Shown here: one piece after another, positions 24,468 to 36,059 of the stretch | Layout of the letters: every line of letters begins with the position of its first letter | How positions within the stretch are numbered: the stretch's first letter is position 1 | From: Oscarella lobularis | Lineage: Eukaryota; Porifera; Homoscleromorpha; Homosclerophorida; Oscarellidae | Direction: 5' to 3' | Length of the DNA stretch: 64,000 nt | Assembly (NCBI RefSeq): GCF_947507565.1 | Contig: NC_089179.1 | Span: forward strand, 1,364,001-1,428,000 | Notes under the pieces: model-generated | What the model saw: only the letters and a program-made list of their open reading frames with translations | What the model was told of the DNA's origin: nothing | Databases searched by the model: none | Made by a program: the position numbers and the translations under genes

Positions 24468-27244
24468 ATGGAGGGCGACGGGCTGAAAAAAGGCTCGTCA
24501 ACGATCGTCGCGAGCAAGAAAAACGCATCAGCGCCAAAGACGTCAAAGCCGAGCGGCGAAAACAAGCACGGGAACCAAAAACGAAAGCCTCCGCCGCCGG
24601 CGACGTCGACGCCGTCCGCCGACGCCAAAAATCTCGGCCGATCGTCGCGAGACAGTCCCGTATCGGGCAGACGCAGTCCGAAGCCGTCGTCGCGACGAAG
24701 CAAGGGAAACGGCAAAACAAGCGCAGGCAAGTTCTCATTTTTTTTTCGTGCGCGAAGTGACGTAACATTGACGCAGTGACGTCCACGAGTGCAAACGAAA
24801 AGAAATCGCAACAGTCAAAAAGAGCGACGACGACGACGACGACGGATAACGAAGCCGTCGAAGAGCCGAAATCGTCCTCTTTTCGAATGTCTTACACGTC
24901 GGTAAGAGGAAAGGGGGCGGGGGTGTTTTCGTCTACGTATACGTCGCGTCTAATTAATAATTAATTAATTGATTGATTAGGAGGAACTGTTGAAGTTGGG
25001 TGATTCCGACTTGGCAAAGGTGAAGCCGTCCTATTTGGATCCGAAATTTGAAGTGTAGGTAGTTGAAATTCTTTTGAGATGTATTTTTATTTGGAATTTT
25101 TAGAACTGGTGTGTGGAATTTGGACGCGTGGATGCAGTCGCTGAGTGTAAACTCTGATGCAAGTCCCGAAACAGGTGAGATATTATATTCGAAGTATTTT
25201 GTCCAATGTTTTTTTTTTAAATTTCAGACACATTTAAGAGCTTTTCCGAGTCGGTCTCGTTGGCTCCTCGATCTGTCGGCACTGGTTTCACGTGCTCAAA
25301 GACGAGCGACAAAAAACCGGAATCGTCCACTTTGACTATGGAATTCAGACCAAGAAACGACCAAGGAAAGGGATGGAGGTCATCATCCAAGGATGACTGG
25401 AGACGTGGCAATAAGGATGGAAAGAAGAGTCGTGACGGAAAATTTAAGGTCTCTTGTCGTGAAGAGAGAAGTGGGGTGGGGTCCTTTTTTTCTATTGGGT
25501 TTCGCGCAGATCTTGGGCGAGGAGAGCTATGGTGGCAGGGAGGAAGAAGAAGAAGAGCCCGAGTGGATGACGTTTGCGCCGACAAGTCAGATGGAGTTTA
25601 TCGAATTGAAGGGATTCGACGACGATGAAGATAGGCATAAACATGACGCAGAAGCGGGCGAAAAGGACGAAGACGGTTAGTTGCTTTGGTCGAGTGTGAA
25701 AGGACGCGTCTACTATCTCTCTTCACTTCAGATGGGGCCGCTTTGAACGAGCGTTCTGCTACTGGCAAGACCGATTTTAATTTGGACGACTTTTTCAAGT
25801 CGGATGGAGGACAGAACGTAAGAGAAATGCACAGTAGTAGTGACGTAGTTTTTTCTCCAAAGTAATTTCTTAATAGTTCACTGCTGACAAAGCTCCTGCT
25901 CCTCCTCCTCCTTCGGAGGAAGCTCGATTCTCTCGTTTTACCCAATGGTTTGGTGGACGAGACGAAGAGAGTGCTGTGGCGTCTAATCAGCCGGCTAAGG
26001 ATGCAACGACGAGTGAGCCGCGGAACGGGAGCAGCATGCCCTTGCTGCTGCAGCATCTCATGCAGTCGGCTCAAAATGAAAAGAGTCCCCAAGTGGGCGA
26101 AGCGCCGAAAAAGAACGTCATGGACGTCGAGAACGTGGAAAAGATGTTACAAGAACGACACGCGGACCCAAGACGCGAGCAAGATGACGTCGCCAAAGAA
26201 AAAGAAAAGGTCAGTGAAATTTATAAATCAAAGTCGCGCCTGTATATATTTGACAGACTTCACCTGCCCCGAAAGTTCCTGCGGCTTTTCTCCCAACGTC
26301 GGTCATCAAAAAAATGCACCACGAAGGAAACCTTCAGGTAAAATTTTTTCCCAATCTTTTCTTTTCTGATTTATTCTCCCTCCTAGCCGGGTATCCTAGC
26401 TGATAAACCCAAATCTCCCGTCTCGAGTGAACGCACTCAGTACCCTTCTCTCGACGATCGTCAGCGCGCTTTCATTGAAAGTCAAAGGAAACAGCAGGAG
26501 ATTCTTCTCCAACAGCATCGCGCTCGCGAGGATCTCCTCTATCAACGGCAACTTCTCCATGAACAACAGATGAGCCGACAGCGCGAAATGCAGCACCGCG
26601 CTCTAATGGAAGCCGAGTATCGTCGTCGTCAATCCGTTGTGCTGGCATTGCGTAAATTCGCAATCGATCACGGTCTCCCGCCGGATTTGGATCCCCGAGT
26701 CCTGTATCAATATTATCAGCGGTTTCAGCAGCAACGATTGCAACAGCACCTCCAACAGCAACAACAGCAGCAGCAGAGAAACATTTCTCCGAATCCGGCG
26801 GCTGCTGCAGCGCTCGCTCAGCATTTGGCACGCGCTGGTGTGAGGAACACGAACATTGCTGCGTCCTATCAAGGAGTTTTTCCCGGTGTAACTTCGCCTG
26901 GTAAGTATCAGCTGCTCGTCCTGCTTGCTCACATGACGAAGGGGATTCGATTAAGGTCGCAATTCACCGGTCTCGTTCACTGGTACACCGCCTCCTTCGC
27001 TTCGACCGATTCCCAAGCATCCGCTTCAGGGACAAGATGGAATAGTCACGGCAGGACAAGGTATGTGCGGGCTATAGTACAGAATAGTTCGTTCCTATAG
27101 ACAACCTTTTTCTTATGATTTATGTAATCTGGCTTGATTGCAGCTGGTGGTCTGTCAAAGTGGTTTGGCGGTGGAAGGAGCGAATCTTCGCCTCCCTCTT
27201 CTTCCGCGCAGGAACCCGTCGAGGATAAGCAGAGCATAGACTGA
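24468..27244 (+). CDS. EIF4ENIF1: eIF4E transporter (4E-T)
   Basis: This translational repressor shuttles eIF4E and builds P-bodies. A basic, serine-rich start (MEGDGLKKGSSTIVASKK) leads to the canonical eIF4E-binding motif YTSEELLKL (YxxxxL-phi), created by joining exons near 24900 and 24981. Next come TGVWNLDAWMQSL, the conserved segment EEEPEWMTFAPTSQMEFIEL (the CUP-homology/DDX6-binding region), FNLDDFF, and SRFTQWFGG. A Gln-rich central part includes QQLLHEQQMSRQREMQHRAL. The C-terminus has the family's closing motif GGLSKWFGGG and ends EDKQSID. Order and spacing match animal 4E-T throughout, although overall length is shorter than in vertebrates. The stop is 189 bases from the convergent tafazzin stop. 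Confidence 0.92.
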
Positions 27245-27433
27245 GAGTTGAAAAAATGAGTTTCCTGTTAGGTTGCTAACTGTCTCATCCGCTGGATGAC
27301 GTGCATTTGATTTGTTATATGGGGAAAGGTGGGAGGAAAGCTATTACGTGTCTAGTTAATAATTTGATAGATATAATCATGTTTGTGGACAGAAACGGTA
27401 TCTTCTGCATATACAATCTTAATTAATGAGATA

Positions 27434-28273
27434 CTAATTGTGTTCCCACTCTTGGTGCATTTCGATTGCTTTCTGTCTCATTCTCGCAAACGTCGCCTCG
27501 ATCACGTCCGTTATTTCCTTGCGTTGAGTGAGCGCGTCCGTTTGCGTTTGCCTATGACGCGCGAGCATTTCCACAAAATTCAGAGGTTCTTCAATTAGAA
27601 TCGTAACGCGTTTAAACATGCGCGGAATGTAGGGTTTTCTATTCGGCAGCACGTCGTCCATCCCAACGTGCCAAATGGGCACGACGATGGGAGGAATCAT
27701 GCAGTCGGATATCCATCTTCCAACGCCCCATTTCAATCTCATCAACTCCCCACTCTCATTAACCTGAGAAAACAATAGAAAACCCATATCTACTATGTAT
27801 TCTCTGACTTTTCCTTCTGGGTAAATGTGAGTCCAACCGCCCTCGTTCAATCGATCCAAGGTGAAGTCCATTGCCTTTTGATAGACACCGTATCCGCGAA
27901 CGACGGGCACAACTCTCCCAAAGCCGAATACAATCGACTGCACTAGGCGAGTGAATATGAGCTCTCTTGCTCCAGGAACCCATCGAGCTGATTGGAGACT
28001 TGGCAATGTTGCCCAGAGATGGGGATCGTCCATGCACGACGCGTGATTGCTAACGGTGATCAGTGGAACGTTTTTGGGACGATTGAAAACGTGCTCGACA
28101 AGAATATCTCGGTTTATGACGCGCGTTTGATTCAATTTCGTCATCCAAAATCGTGAATAGGCGTGGACGACTGTCAGAGCGAATCTAGACATGATCTGCC
28201 ACCAGGATCGCGTAGGTTGCTCTGGAAACGGCCACTCTGTGGTGCGAATTCGCCAATTTCGAAAGCGTTCCAT
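27434..28273 (-). CDS. TAFAZZIN: Tafazzin, cardiolipin-remodelling transacylase
   Basis: Tafazzin exchanges acyl chains on cardiolipin at mitochondrial membranes. The proposed start is MERFRNWRIRTTEWPFPEQP. An upstream in-frame ATG at 28348 would lie 21 bases from the ataxin-2 start and is less likely. TVSNHASCMDDPHLWATLPS holds the HX4D acyltransferase motif. It is followed by RWVPGARELIFT, GDGVYQK-type GVYQKAMDFTLDRLN, HIYPEGKV, MRLKWGVGRWISDC and PIWHVGMDDVLPN. The gene is nearly intronless. A 45-base GT-AG segment at about 27774-27818 interrupts EGKV-NESGE in frame without a stop and is best read as a very short intron. The C-terminus is MHQEWEHN. Confidence 0.93.
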   Translation of the reverse strand: MERFRNWRIRTTEWPFPEQPTRSWWQIMSRFALTVVHAYSRFWMTKLNQTRVINRDILVEHVFNRPKNVPLITVSNHASCMDDPHLWATLPSLQSARWVPGARELIFTRLVQSIVFGFGRVVPVVRGYGVYQKAMDFTLDRLNEGGWTHIYPEGKVREYIVDMGFLLFSQVNESGELMRLKWGVGRWISDCMIPPIVVPIWHVGMDDVLPNRKPYIPRMFKRVTILIEEPLNFVEMLARHRQTQTDALTQRKEITDVIEATFARMRQKAIEMHQEWEHN

Positions 28274-28369
28274 GGCTTCGGCACGCCAGCGCACGGGACA
28301 TGGGCTCGAAAGAGCACGTGTTATAGCACCGCCACTAGCGCACGTCAAGTTCTTCCTAGTTTTTCGGCC

Positions 28370-31300
28370 ATGACTTCAGTACACACGACTAGCGGTCGAA
28401 ATCGGGGCGGAAGAGCCTCTACGAGGTATCTGCTTGTCGATCGTCGTCGATCGCACTTTCTAAACGCCTATTTCAGTTCTCGCAGCGAACGCGCGGAAGC
28501 GAACGCGGTACGACTCGGAAAATTGCGATGCACCGCCTCTACAACGACGTCTCGCGCGTTTCTATATCTCTTCTAGATCGCCGCAGACGGAATCTACTCC
28601 AATAAAGCGTTCGTTCACGCCATTTCGACACTTGTCGTACGATAAAAGACGCCGCGAAGAGGAAAAAAGCGATTCGATTATTCGTTTTGCAGGGATTGCC
28701 CGTCGAAGTGACGGTCGCAAACGGGAATGTCTATTCGGGAATACTAAAAACGATTTCTCCTAAAGTGCGCCGGGAAATCCAATCTCAATTCATTTCCGCG
28801 ATCCAAGAAACTCTTGTAGACGGAATTCTGTCTCGACGCCGTTAATTTGAAACGATCGGTCGGCGAAGACGGAAAAAAGGAGGAAGACGATGAGGGGGAG
28901 GAAGACGACGTTGATCCTGCGCATCTCATTCCCGTCGTTTTCGAACCGAGAGATATTTTGCACATAGTGGCTGGAAGAGTGAATCCGGGCGCTTTAGCAA
29001 AAGGTAAACGTTGAGATGTCGATACGTGCGTTGTGCTTATATTCGTTTTTTTTTGAGAGTAGTTGTCGAGTCGTTTCAGACTGACACGGAAATCAGTAAA
29101 TGTAATGGGGTTATTCGTGATAAAGAATTCGAGGTATAGCGAAAAGTTGACTTGTCTGCAATTCTCTATGGATTTTCTCCAGCCGTGGACTGCCGATGAA
29201 GCCGACGTGAATCCTGTATCCAATTTAGAAGATGCTACAAAGGTAAGGACTTCCAAATTTTGGAAGTGTCCAAAAAGACCTGCTTTCTGTTGCAGTTTGG
29301 TGGTGGCTGGGATGCTGAGGATATGTTTAGAACGAACAGGAAAAAGGTGAAGGAGTGATGGATTTCGCCGTGTAGAATTGACGTATGTCTCCATTTCAGT
29401 TTAATGTCAAGTCTTCGTATAATGAAACGATGACGGAATATACGTGAGAACTGCTAGGTTCATGCGGATTTGACTATCGGGTGTCGATGCTCGCGTAGGA
29501 CGCCGCTTCAGCGCGAAGATACGGACGAATTTAGGAAGCGCGAAGAACGGGCCAATCAACTGGCGAAAGAGATGGAGGTAACGAACGCAAAAGCTCCTAA
29601 AGTTGTGCCTGTGAAATGTCGCTTAGAAGAAGATGGTTCCTGTGGACGATGTTGGCACAGAAGAAGAAAGGTACTTTGCGTGCGCACGAAGACGTGTTCG
29701 TTAATAAGACGTCTTACTATTTCGTAGATTTAGTTCAGTTCCTCGGCCACGGAATAGAAAGTAGATTGGGCAACACTCGTGACTTCTTTCGTCTACATCA
29801 TTCTATTTTCTCTAAGTGTAATAAAGGATGATAGCGAAAAGGGGGAGGAGGAGCCGCCTCCGCCGCCGCCACGAGTAGAAACGGCCGACGGTAAGCGGAA
29901 TTAGTTTGTTTTGGGATTGTTTGTAGTGTTTACTTACAGTGAAAGAGGAACCAAGTGAGTCTTCTCACTCTGGGACGGTAGTGACTGTGCAAAAAGTATT
30001 AGATAATTTAAATCCCGCACATCGAGACGAAGGTGTATTGCTTTTTAGCCCAATCGAATTCGAGAAGGTCCGAATATGCCACCAATTCCAGAAGACAGTG
30101 CACTCTCCTCTCGTAATTAACAGAACGTTACAAAGTCAACATTTTTCGAATACGTTATTTGCCTAGAGTGGCGTAAGGAGCAGATGTTGAAAAACTTGAA
30201 ATCGTTCTCGGAAAACTTCCAATTGAAGAAGGTGAGTCCTAATCCCTTGGCCCTAACGCAGTCGTACTAAAAAAAATGCGTAGGTTTCTGATGAGAGTGG
30301 AAGCGGCGTAACGCAGTCAAGTGAAGAAGATCAGCCGTCCACACAAAAACAAGAGTAGAATATCTTTCCAGTATCAAAGCCTCAATCAAAGACATCATTT
30401 TATGCAGGTCTTTCACGTTCAATCCAGATGCTAAAGAATTTTGCCCTACCGCGCCAACGTTTCAACCGTCCGTGCCGCCGTCGCCTCCACCTCCTCAGCA
30501 AGTGGTGCGAAAATTCTTCTTCGATTGATTTAACGTTATTAGGTTCCACGTCTAGATGCTACCGGCACCCGCGACGCCTACATCGCCGAGCGTCTCTCCC
30601 GAATCCCAGATGATTGTTCAGCAACAGCAACGAACGCCGCTATTGAGCCAGTTTCCGCAGCAACAAGTGTACATGGGACCGCAATACATGCCTGTACAGC
30701 AGCAGAATCATCATCACCAACAGCAACCTTTTCCAATGCAGCAACTTCCCCTTGCTGCTCCACCCCAAGCCGCTTACGGTCAACCGGCCAGAAATCGAGG
30801 TAAGGCTCTTCGTGGATTTTTTTCCACGAACATTAATGGATCTCTTTGTAGGACCCATTCTTGTGAATCAACCTCATCCGTCTGCGTGGCAGCCGCAGAT
30901 GATTCCCGTTCAGCAGATGATACCGCAGCACTCGGTTCCCATGGTAGCTCAGCCAATGATGGCTCCATCGTCGCCTCAGGTAGGGTAGCAAGGCCCCTCT
31001 TTCTACACTGTGACACACGTTCTACTTCCAAGCAGATGGGACCTTCAGTGGCATGGATAGGAGGCCCTCCCGCTGAGATGTTTGGTCAGTACGCAAAACG
31101 ATTGCTGTCTTGATTTTCTATGCTAATGTTTTAGTCCCCGCTGGTCATCAGGCAGCAGTTATGGCGTCACCGCCGCCACCCCACTATGGTCATCCTCAGC
31201 AGATGTCAAGGGTGATGGTGGCTCATCATCATCATTCTCAACAGCAGCAGCAACACCAGCACCAACAGCAGCAGCACCAACAGCAGCAGCAGCAGCTTGC

Positions 31301-31544
31301 CTATTCATCCCAATATCATCAGGCAACTCAACTTGCTGCTATTCACGGTGCCCCACTGCAGCATGCAGGAGCACCGGTCTTGACTTCACAGCCTCAAGGG
31401 AATAACGACGGCGGCGGCGGCGGCGGTGGCAGTGGCGGTTCTGTCTCCTATGCACGGCATGGACACGGCCCACAGTCTCCTGTTGTCGTTGTGCAGCCAA
31501 CTATGTTTCCAGGACGGAATGGAAGTTATCAAGTTGGACAGTAA
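28370..31544 (+). CDS. ATXN2: Ataxin-2 RNA-binding protein
   Basis: Many short exons build an ataxin-2: a basic start MTSVHTTSGRNRGGRASTR, the LSm segment GIYSNKAFVHAISTLV, VEVTVANGNVYSGILKTISP and the exon starting TEFCLDAVNLKRSV. The LsmAD region follows (GGGWDAEDMFRTNRKKFNVK, SYNETMTEYT, FRKREERANQLAKEME). The PAM2 motif SFTFNPDAKEFCPTAPTF, which binds the MLLE domain of poly(A)-binding protein, is intact. The tail is rich in Gln, His, Pro and Met and has a long mixed Q/H tract at about 31230-31300. The protein acts in stress granules and translation control. At the end, CAGTAAGT is both a stop context and a possible donor; splicing there to the acceptor near 31602 would restore the same stop. 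It diverges from tafazzin by about 96 bases. Confidence 0.9.
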
Positions 31545-31777
31545 GTTTATTTTGACGTGCGGAAGCACTGTGCATTAAAAAAAAGAAGAGAATTTAACAG
31601 GTAATTCGTTGGCTAACGTGATGGAACGTTGCAGATAAATTAATAGTTGTCTTTATTTCGTACTGCCGACCTCTCTGTGAAAGCTGTCGGATGGCTCGCT
31701 ACGTTCTCTCTTTCCGCCCGTACCGAAATGTGAATGAGTATTATCGTTGCAACGAACGTCGTGGGCCCGGATTCATT

Positions 31778-34518
31778 ATGGACGCGTATCCTCTCCACTG
31801 GTTCGTGTGGCGAGACGACGCCGCTCGGCTCGAAAGGCACATTTCCATGCACAAAGTTCATAGCATATACGCCAAACGGTTTTATCGACTCTTTGCTTAC
31901 TCCGAAAGGAGGAAATGGAACGAAAAGACAAACGAGGTCGAACTCCCCTTCACCTTGCCGTCAGTCTCGGCCGCACGGAATGTGCTCGCGTTCTTTTGGC
32001 CAACGGAGCCGACGTCACGGCCGAAAACGCGACGAAATATACCGGTGGGAGCCCCCCCCCCCCCCCCCCCCCCCACATCGCAAGGAATCGTCTCTCTATG
32101 TATCTTTAGTTTTTAACGAGGCTATCAGCACTGGAATTTCGGAGCTGGTCGAGTGCGTGCTCCAGTGCCGCGACTTTAGGCTTGGCATTGAGGGGGCTCA
32201 GGCAATTCCTCATCTCATGGAACGAGTGCAGCAGGTCAGAGAAAAAAACGAAAAAGAGATGTCACGCGATGCTTTCATCTAATTAGAGTCCCGATTTTTA
32301 CGTCGAAATGACGTGGGAATTCAGCAGTTGGGGTAAAAGGGAATAATATCTGATCATATGTCGTGGGAAACGCGGATGCTTTTTGCAGTTCCTTTTCTGT
32401 CTCGAGCGTGTCCAAGCGACACGTATCGAATATGGAAAAAAGGTAGTTGGTCAGTCACGCAATAGATACTGATTGGGGTTCTTCTAGGAGCTAACGTTCG
32501 CATCGATACCTCATTGATTGGATTTGACAATATGTCTTGGATTCGAGGCAATAAGAGATTCCTTTTCAAAGGAGACAGTGAGAAAATCGCAACGAAGACG
32601 TTTCTGCTGGCGAATTCGTCTTCTCTGTGTAGACACAAAAACGGTTTTTATGGAAATCGATTTGGATAAGAAAATCGTGCATCAAGAAATATTTGACATT
32701 CGGTAAACGAGTAATCAATACGTAGAATCTCTTCTATGTGGTTTGCAGAAAAAGAACAGATCCAATTCAAGCTGCCACTCCCCGTCCAAAAGCCGTCGCT
32801 GCCTGTCTATCGAACCCCAACGTGTCTACCGTGCTTCATTCGGATAACATATCGTTTTCTCGGTGCACTTGACAAACAATCTAAGTATTGTGTGCTAATC
32901 AATTAGCTGACATAGAGCCAAGAGTGGGTTATTGGGATTTCGCTCTGACCGAACTGAAGACGTCGGCAGATACTCAGCAAAGGTAGATGATGTATAAAGA
33001 ACTGTGTTGATAATTTCTAATTGGAGGGACGTGTGAAGGTTTTCTCCGCTTGTGACGTCGAATTCGTCACCCGAACGCGCACAGAGCATCTATCGGAAGC
33101 GGAAAAGAGAAAATTCAAAGGTAACCGACCTTCACTTCATCATCATCACAAAAACTTTGTATATATGTACGTAGGCGGTGGGCTGAAAAAGCTGCTTGGC
33201 CTCAGCGGAGATTCGGACCAGGAAAAGACAGAGGAGAATGTTTGCGATGCGTACATTCGGTCACCGGGTACTTTACGAGACTATTTGTCCCCCTAGGCTT
33301 CTGCGACGGCGAGGCCAAGTTTCGATGGCAATCCTCGTCGCATGTCTCCAGACGAATATTTTAGACCGGGTCCCAATTTCAAATCGGGAGAACACGGTAA
33401 GCATTCTTTGAAGCTCTAATAGCGTTCAGATTAGCCTCGGACCCATGCCTCCATGTACGCTTCCTAGATATTGGACGAAAACCCGAAGTAAGCGTTAGTT
33501 CGCAAAAATTCAAGGCCACTCTTTGGATGGCCGACGAGTTTCCGCTTTCGCTCGGCGATCAAGTTCTGCCCGTGATTGAACTACTGGCTGCCAATATTAG
33601 TCACTTTGCGAAGCTGAGGGATTTCATTCATCTACATCTTCCCGGCGGATTTCCAGTGAAAATAGGTGCGGCAACAGCAAGAGAGTCATGGCGCGTTGTG
33701 ACGTTGTTCTTTTTAGAAATTCCTCTCTTTCACGTGCTGAATGCAGTCGTGACGTTTTCGAATATAAATGGTTCGGATAAGGACGCCGTGGGAGTCAAAC
33801 GAACGCCATCAGGAAATGATTCCCGCTTGCAATCGGACCGCTATCAAGATCCAGTTGCTCCCTCCGGTCCTCTTCAACGCGAGGGTACGTAAACCGACGA
33901 GACATCGATGTCCAGAGAGAATTTTCCCTATCAGGCTTAAGGAAACGGGGAGGAGACGTCGCCGTATGGAAAAGCTCCGAGTCGTCAACGGCCGAATTTG
34001 TTGATAATAGTCAACGGCGTTCGAAAATAGAAATAGCAGCCAACGTGTTCGACGTGCCCAAAGGACTGCGCACTTCTGGTTCGTCCGACAGCGTCGGCGG
34101 CGGCAACGGCGGGAGTTCGACGAGAATTGACTCGTCAGCGGCGGACGAGAGCGACGAGCTTCTGCAGTACGCCATACAGCAAAGTCTGCTCGATTCAAAA
34201 TGTGAAGAGAATCGAAATGAAAGAGAAAGAAGAGAAGCGGAAGTGACTCGAGCTGCACCGCCAATAACAGAAGACGAAGAACTTAGGTATGGGGGAAGAA
34301 GAGGGGTCAACCCTACTACGTTGATTTTTTGTAGAGCTATCAAGCAGAGCATGACGTTTGAGCCTGTGGATCAACGTCAATCGCATGGCAGCCCTCTTCG
34401 ACGAGACGATTATAATGTCGCCATGGCGCTGAGAGCGTCGGAAGAGAGCGAAAGGCAAAGGCAGCAGGAGGAAGATGAATTGCAACGCATTCTCAAACTC
34501 TCGCTGACTGACAAATGA
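31778..34518 (+). CDS. ANKRD13: ANKRD13-family ankyrin/UIM protein
   Basis: ANKRD13 proteins bind Lys63-linked ubiquitin on endocytosed receptors. The start [19 protein letters not shown] joins after a 53-base intron to [20 protein letters not shown] and [20 protein letters not shown], the ankyrin repeats. The GPCR-chaperone-like domain follows: [22 protein letters not shown] residues near 32530, then [36 protein letters not shown] and [20 protein letters not shown]. The C-terminus carries ubiquitin-interacting motifs ([33 protein letters not shown]) and ends [13 protein letters not shown], as in the vertebrate family. The intron after KYT starts at a GT donor and contains a run of about 23 C. 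An upstream in-frame start is not needed. Confidence 0.9.
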
Positions 34519-34888
34519 AAGGCGAAATTTCGCGTCAGATAAAAGTCACTGCAACTACAACGTCGTTCTGTCTTCCTCACTTTAGTCATATTGAACTCCA
34601 GCTGCTGCCTTCTTTCTACGTGAGTATGCTATGCGAATCAATTGTATTAATTATTTTTTTCACTGTCCTACCGTTTGCTGCCGGGGTTGATTAGACTTGA
34701 ACCTTGTTGTCGTTTGACCTTCGGTTTCGTTGTCCTCTGTCTGCTGTCTGATTCTGAGACGAGACTAATATATGATACTATGTACGCGATGGTGCGTCTA
34801 TTACCTCCGACAAACGTCGGTGCGGTGGCATCAGGGGAAGAGAGCTTGCAAGAATTGAAATGAAAAAAAAGAGCGTGCGTATCAATTA
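34519..34888. other. Gap between convergent ANKRD13 and PAXX-like genes
   Basis: This stretch is presumably 3' UTRs. A short open frame at 34675-34863 has no recognisable features. Nothing else was seen. Confidence 0.5.
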
Positions 34889-35579
34889 TTAGGCTTTTTC
34901 TCTCACCCTCACTCTTTCCAGTTCACCGATTTTTTCTTGTGATTCTAGAAGAGTTTCAATGACTTGTACGGTTGAAATTTCAGCGGAACCTCTCAGTTGA
35001 GACTCCACTGGAGAATTTGTATCGCTAACTTTCTAATTTTTGTCGAAGATCTGTCACCAAGTCTGCCAATCGAAAGACGACGTATTGCAGCTCGTGCTTT
35101 CGCGCACTAGATGCCGCTTCAAACAGGTCAATCGTTTGAAGTGACGAGCCAAGAGTCAAAGACAGTCGATCGGGCTGCACAGCCACAACAAGAGACCCTC
35201 CATCTCCAAAGGCATTCCTATGTAAAGAGTGCTGCTGTCTTTGACTCCTCAATAAGCCGTCCTACCCTATCCTGGCTAAAAGTGCCGTCTCAAGATCGCT
35301 ATCACGGTCGTCATCAGAGTTTCCAGGCTGAGCACAAAAAGGTCTCAACGAGGAGGGTATGTGCCTATCGTTCACCAGCTCATCCGGAGATTTTACTACT
35401 TTCCAGACGTCAATGCCATCTGTCGCTCTACACACACGTATAATTGCCAAATTTCGGCTGTTGGTGTGCTATTTCACTGACGAGAGTGAAAGAGCCTGCT
35501 CGCCCTCGAGCCATCGGGCGCAGCAGATAAATTTCTTTCCGCCAGCTTGCACCACTTTTTCAAACTTCTTCTCGGACAT
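34889..35579 (-). CDS. PAXX: PAXX-like XRCC4-superfamily protein
   Basis: Four exons join in frame. Exon 1 starts MSEKKFEKVVQAGGKKFICC and ends GEQALSLS at donor GTCAGT. A 54-base intron leads to ATDGIDVWKVVKSPDELVND, which mirrors the PAXX head-domain pattern TD-x4-W-x5-PD-x-L. The next exons give NAFGDGGSLVVAVQPDRLSL and ARKHELQYVVFRLADLVTD, then, after an 85-base intron, a coiled coil RQKLEKSQEKIGELERVRV ending EKA. A beta-rich head followed by a single coiled coil is the XRCC4/XLF/PAXX architecture; members join at Ku-bound DNA ends during end joining. The head fits PAXX best. The basic-hydrophobic Ku-binding tail of human PAXX is not visible, so the protein may be shortened or another exon may exist. 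It diverges from the next gene by 42 bases. Confidence 0.6.
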
Positions 35580-35621
35580 AATATTGAACGGAGATTGATA
35601 TCCCGTACACTTTCCTCGAGA

Positions 35622-36059
35622 ATGGATGCGCCGACGGGTCGCCCTTGGAATCAGTCGAGAGGAAGATGGAGAGGAAGAGGAAGCCGAGGAAGAGGACGGG
35701 GACGAGGTCGCGGCCGAGGAAGAGGCCATTTCTTGAAGTCGCAGCCTTGGGTAGATCAGGTGAACCGTGAGACCACACCATTCCTGCAGGCACTGTAGTC
35801 TACAGAAGCAGTGAGGGAAAAATGTCTCGCTGCTTGTACCAGGGCCTGGCTTGCTGTCGGTGTTCAGTAACCTATCCTACGTGTGCACTCTGACATATTT
35901 TTAGGCAACTCTTTTCTTTTTGCTTGGCAGAAAAGTGATCGAATCGAATATTATTACAAAGCGTCGATGATTGAGGATCCTTGGGACCGCCGAAGTGCTG
36001 ATGCAAGTGCCTACTATAAAGTGTCGATGATAGAAGATCCTTGGGAGCAATTAGTTTGA
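35622..36059 (+). CDS. Small RGG-box protein with two SMIEDPW motifs
   Basis: Two exons. The first encodes MDAPTGRPWNQSRGRWRGRG, a run of RG/RGRG repeats and GHFLKSQPWVDQ. The second, starting after TTGGCAG near 35932, encodes KSDRIEYYYKASMIEDPW, a short spacer, then AYYKVSMIEDPWEQLV and stop. The SM(I/L)EDPW signature is known to me at the C-terminus of MPLKIP/TTDN1, a nuclear protein mutated in non-photosensitive trichothiodystrophy, where it occurs once; here it is duplicated in tandem. RG boxes suggest RNA binding. No catalytic domain is present. Function is not assigned beyond this resemblance. The exon join is phase 0 and keeps the frame open to the stop. The start is 42 bases from the PAXX-like start on the other strand. 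Confidence 0.6.

Noticed and set aside
27774..27818. Reading the tafazzin 45-base segment as coding
   Set aside because: It has GT-AG ends and splits the conserved EGKV-N-S-E block; orthologues lack any insert there.
28274..28348. Tafazzin start at 28348
   Set aside because: It would place the start 21 bases from the ataxin-2 ATG and add a sequence unlike the family; Met at 28273 precedes the conserved WPFP segment.
35025..35470. Apparent frameshifts in the PAXX-like gene (stops after LSLSSVK and QKLES)
   Set aside because: Introns of 54 bases (GTCAGT to GTGTGTAG) and 85 bases (GTTAGC to CTTCTAG) restore the frame and improve the match to the family, so no lesion is needed.
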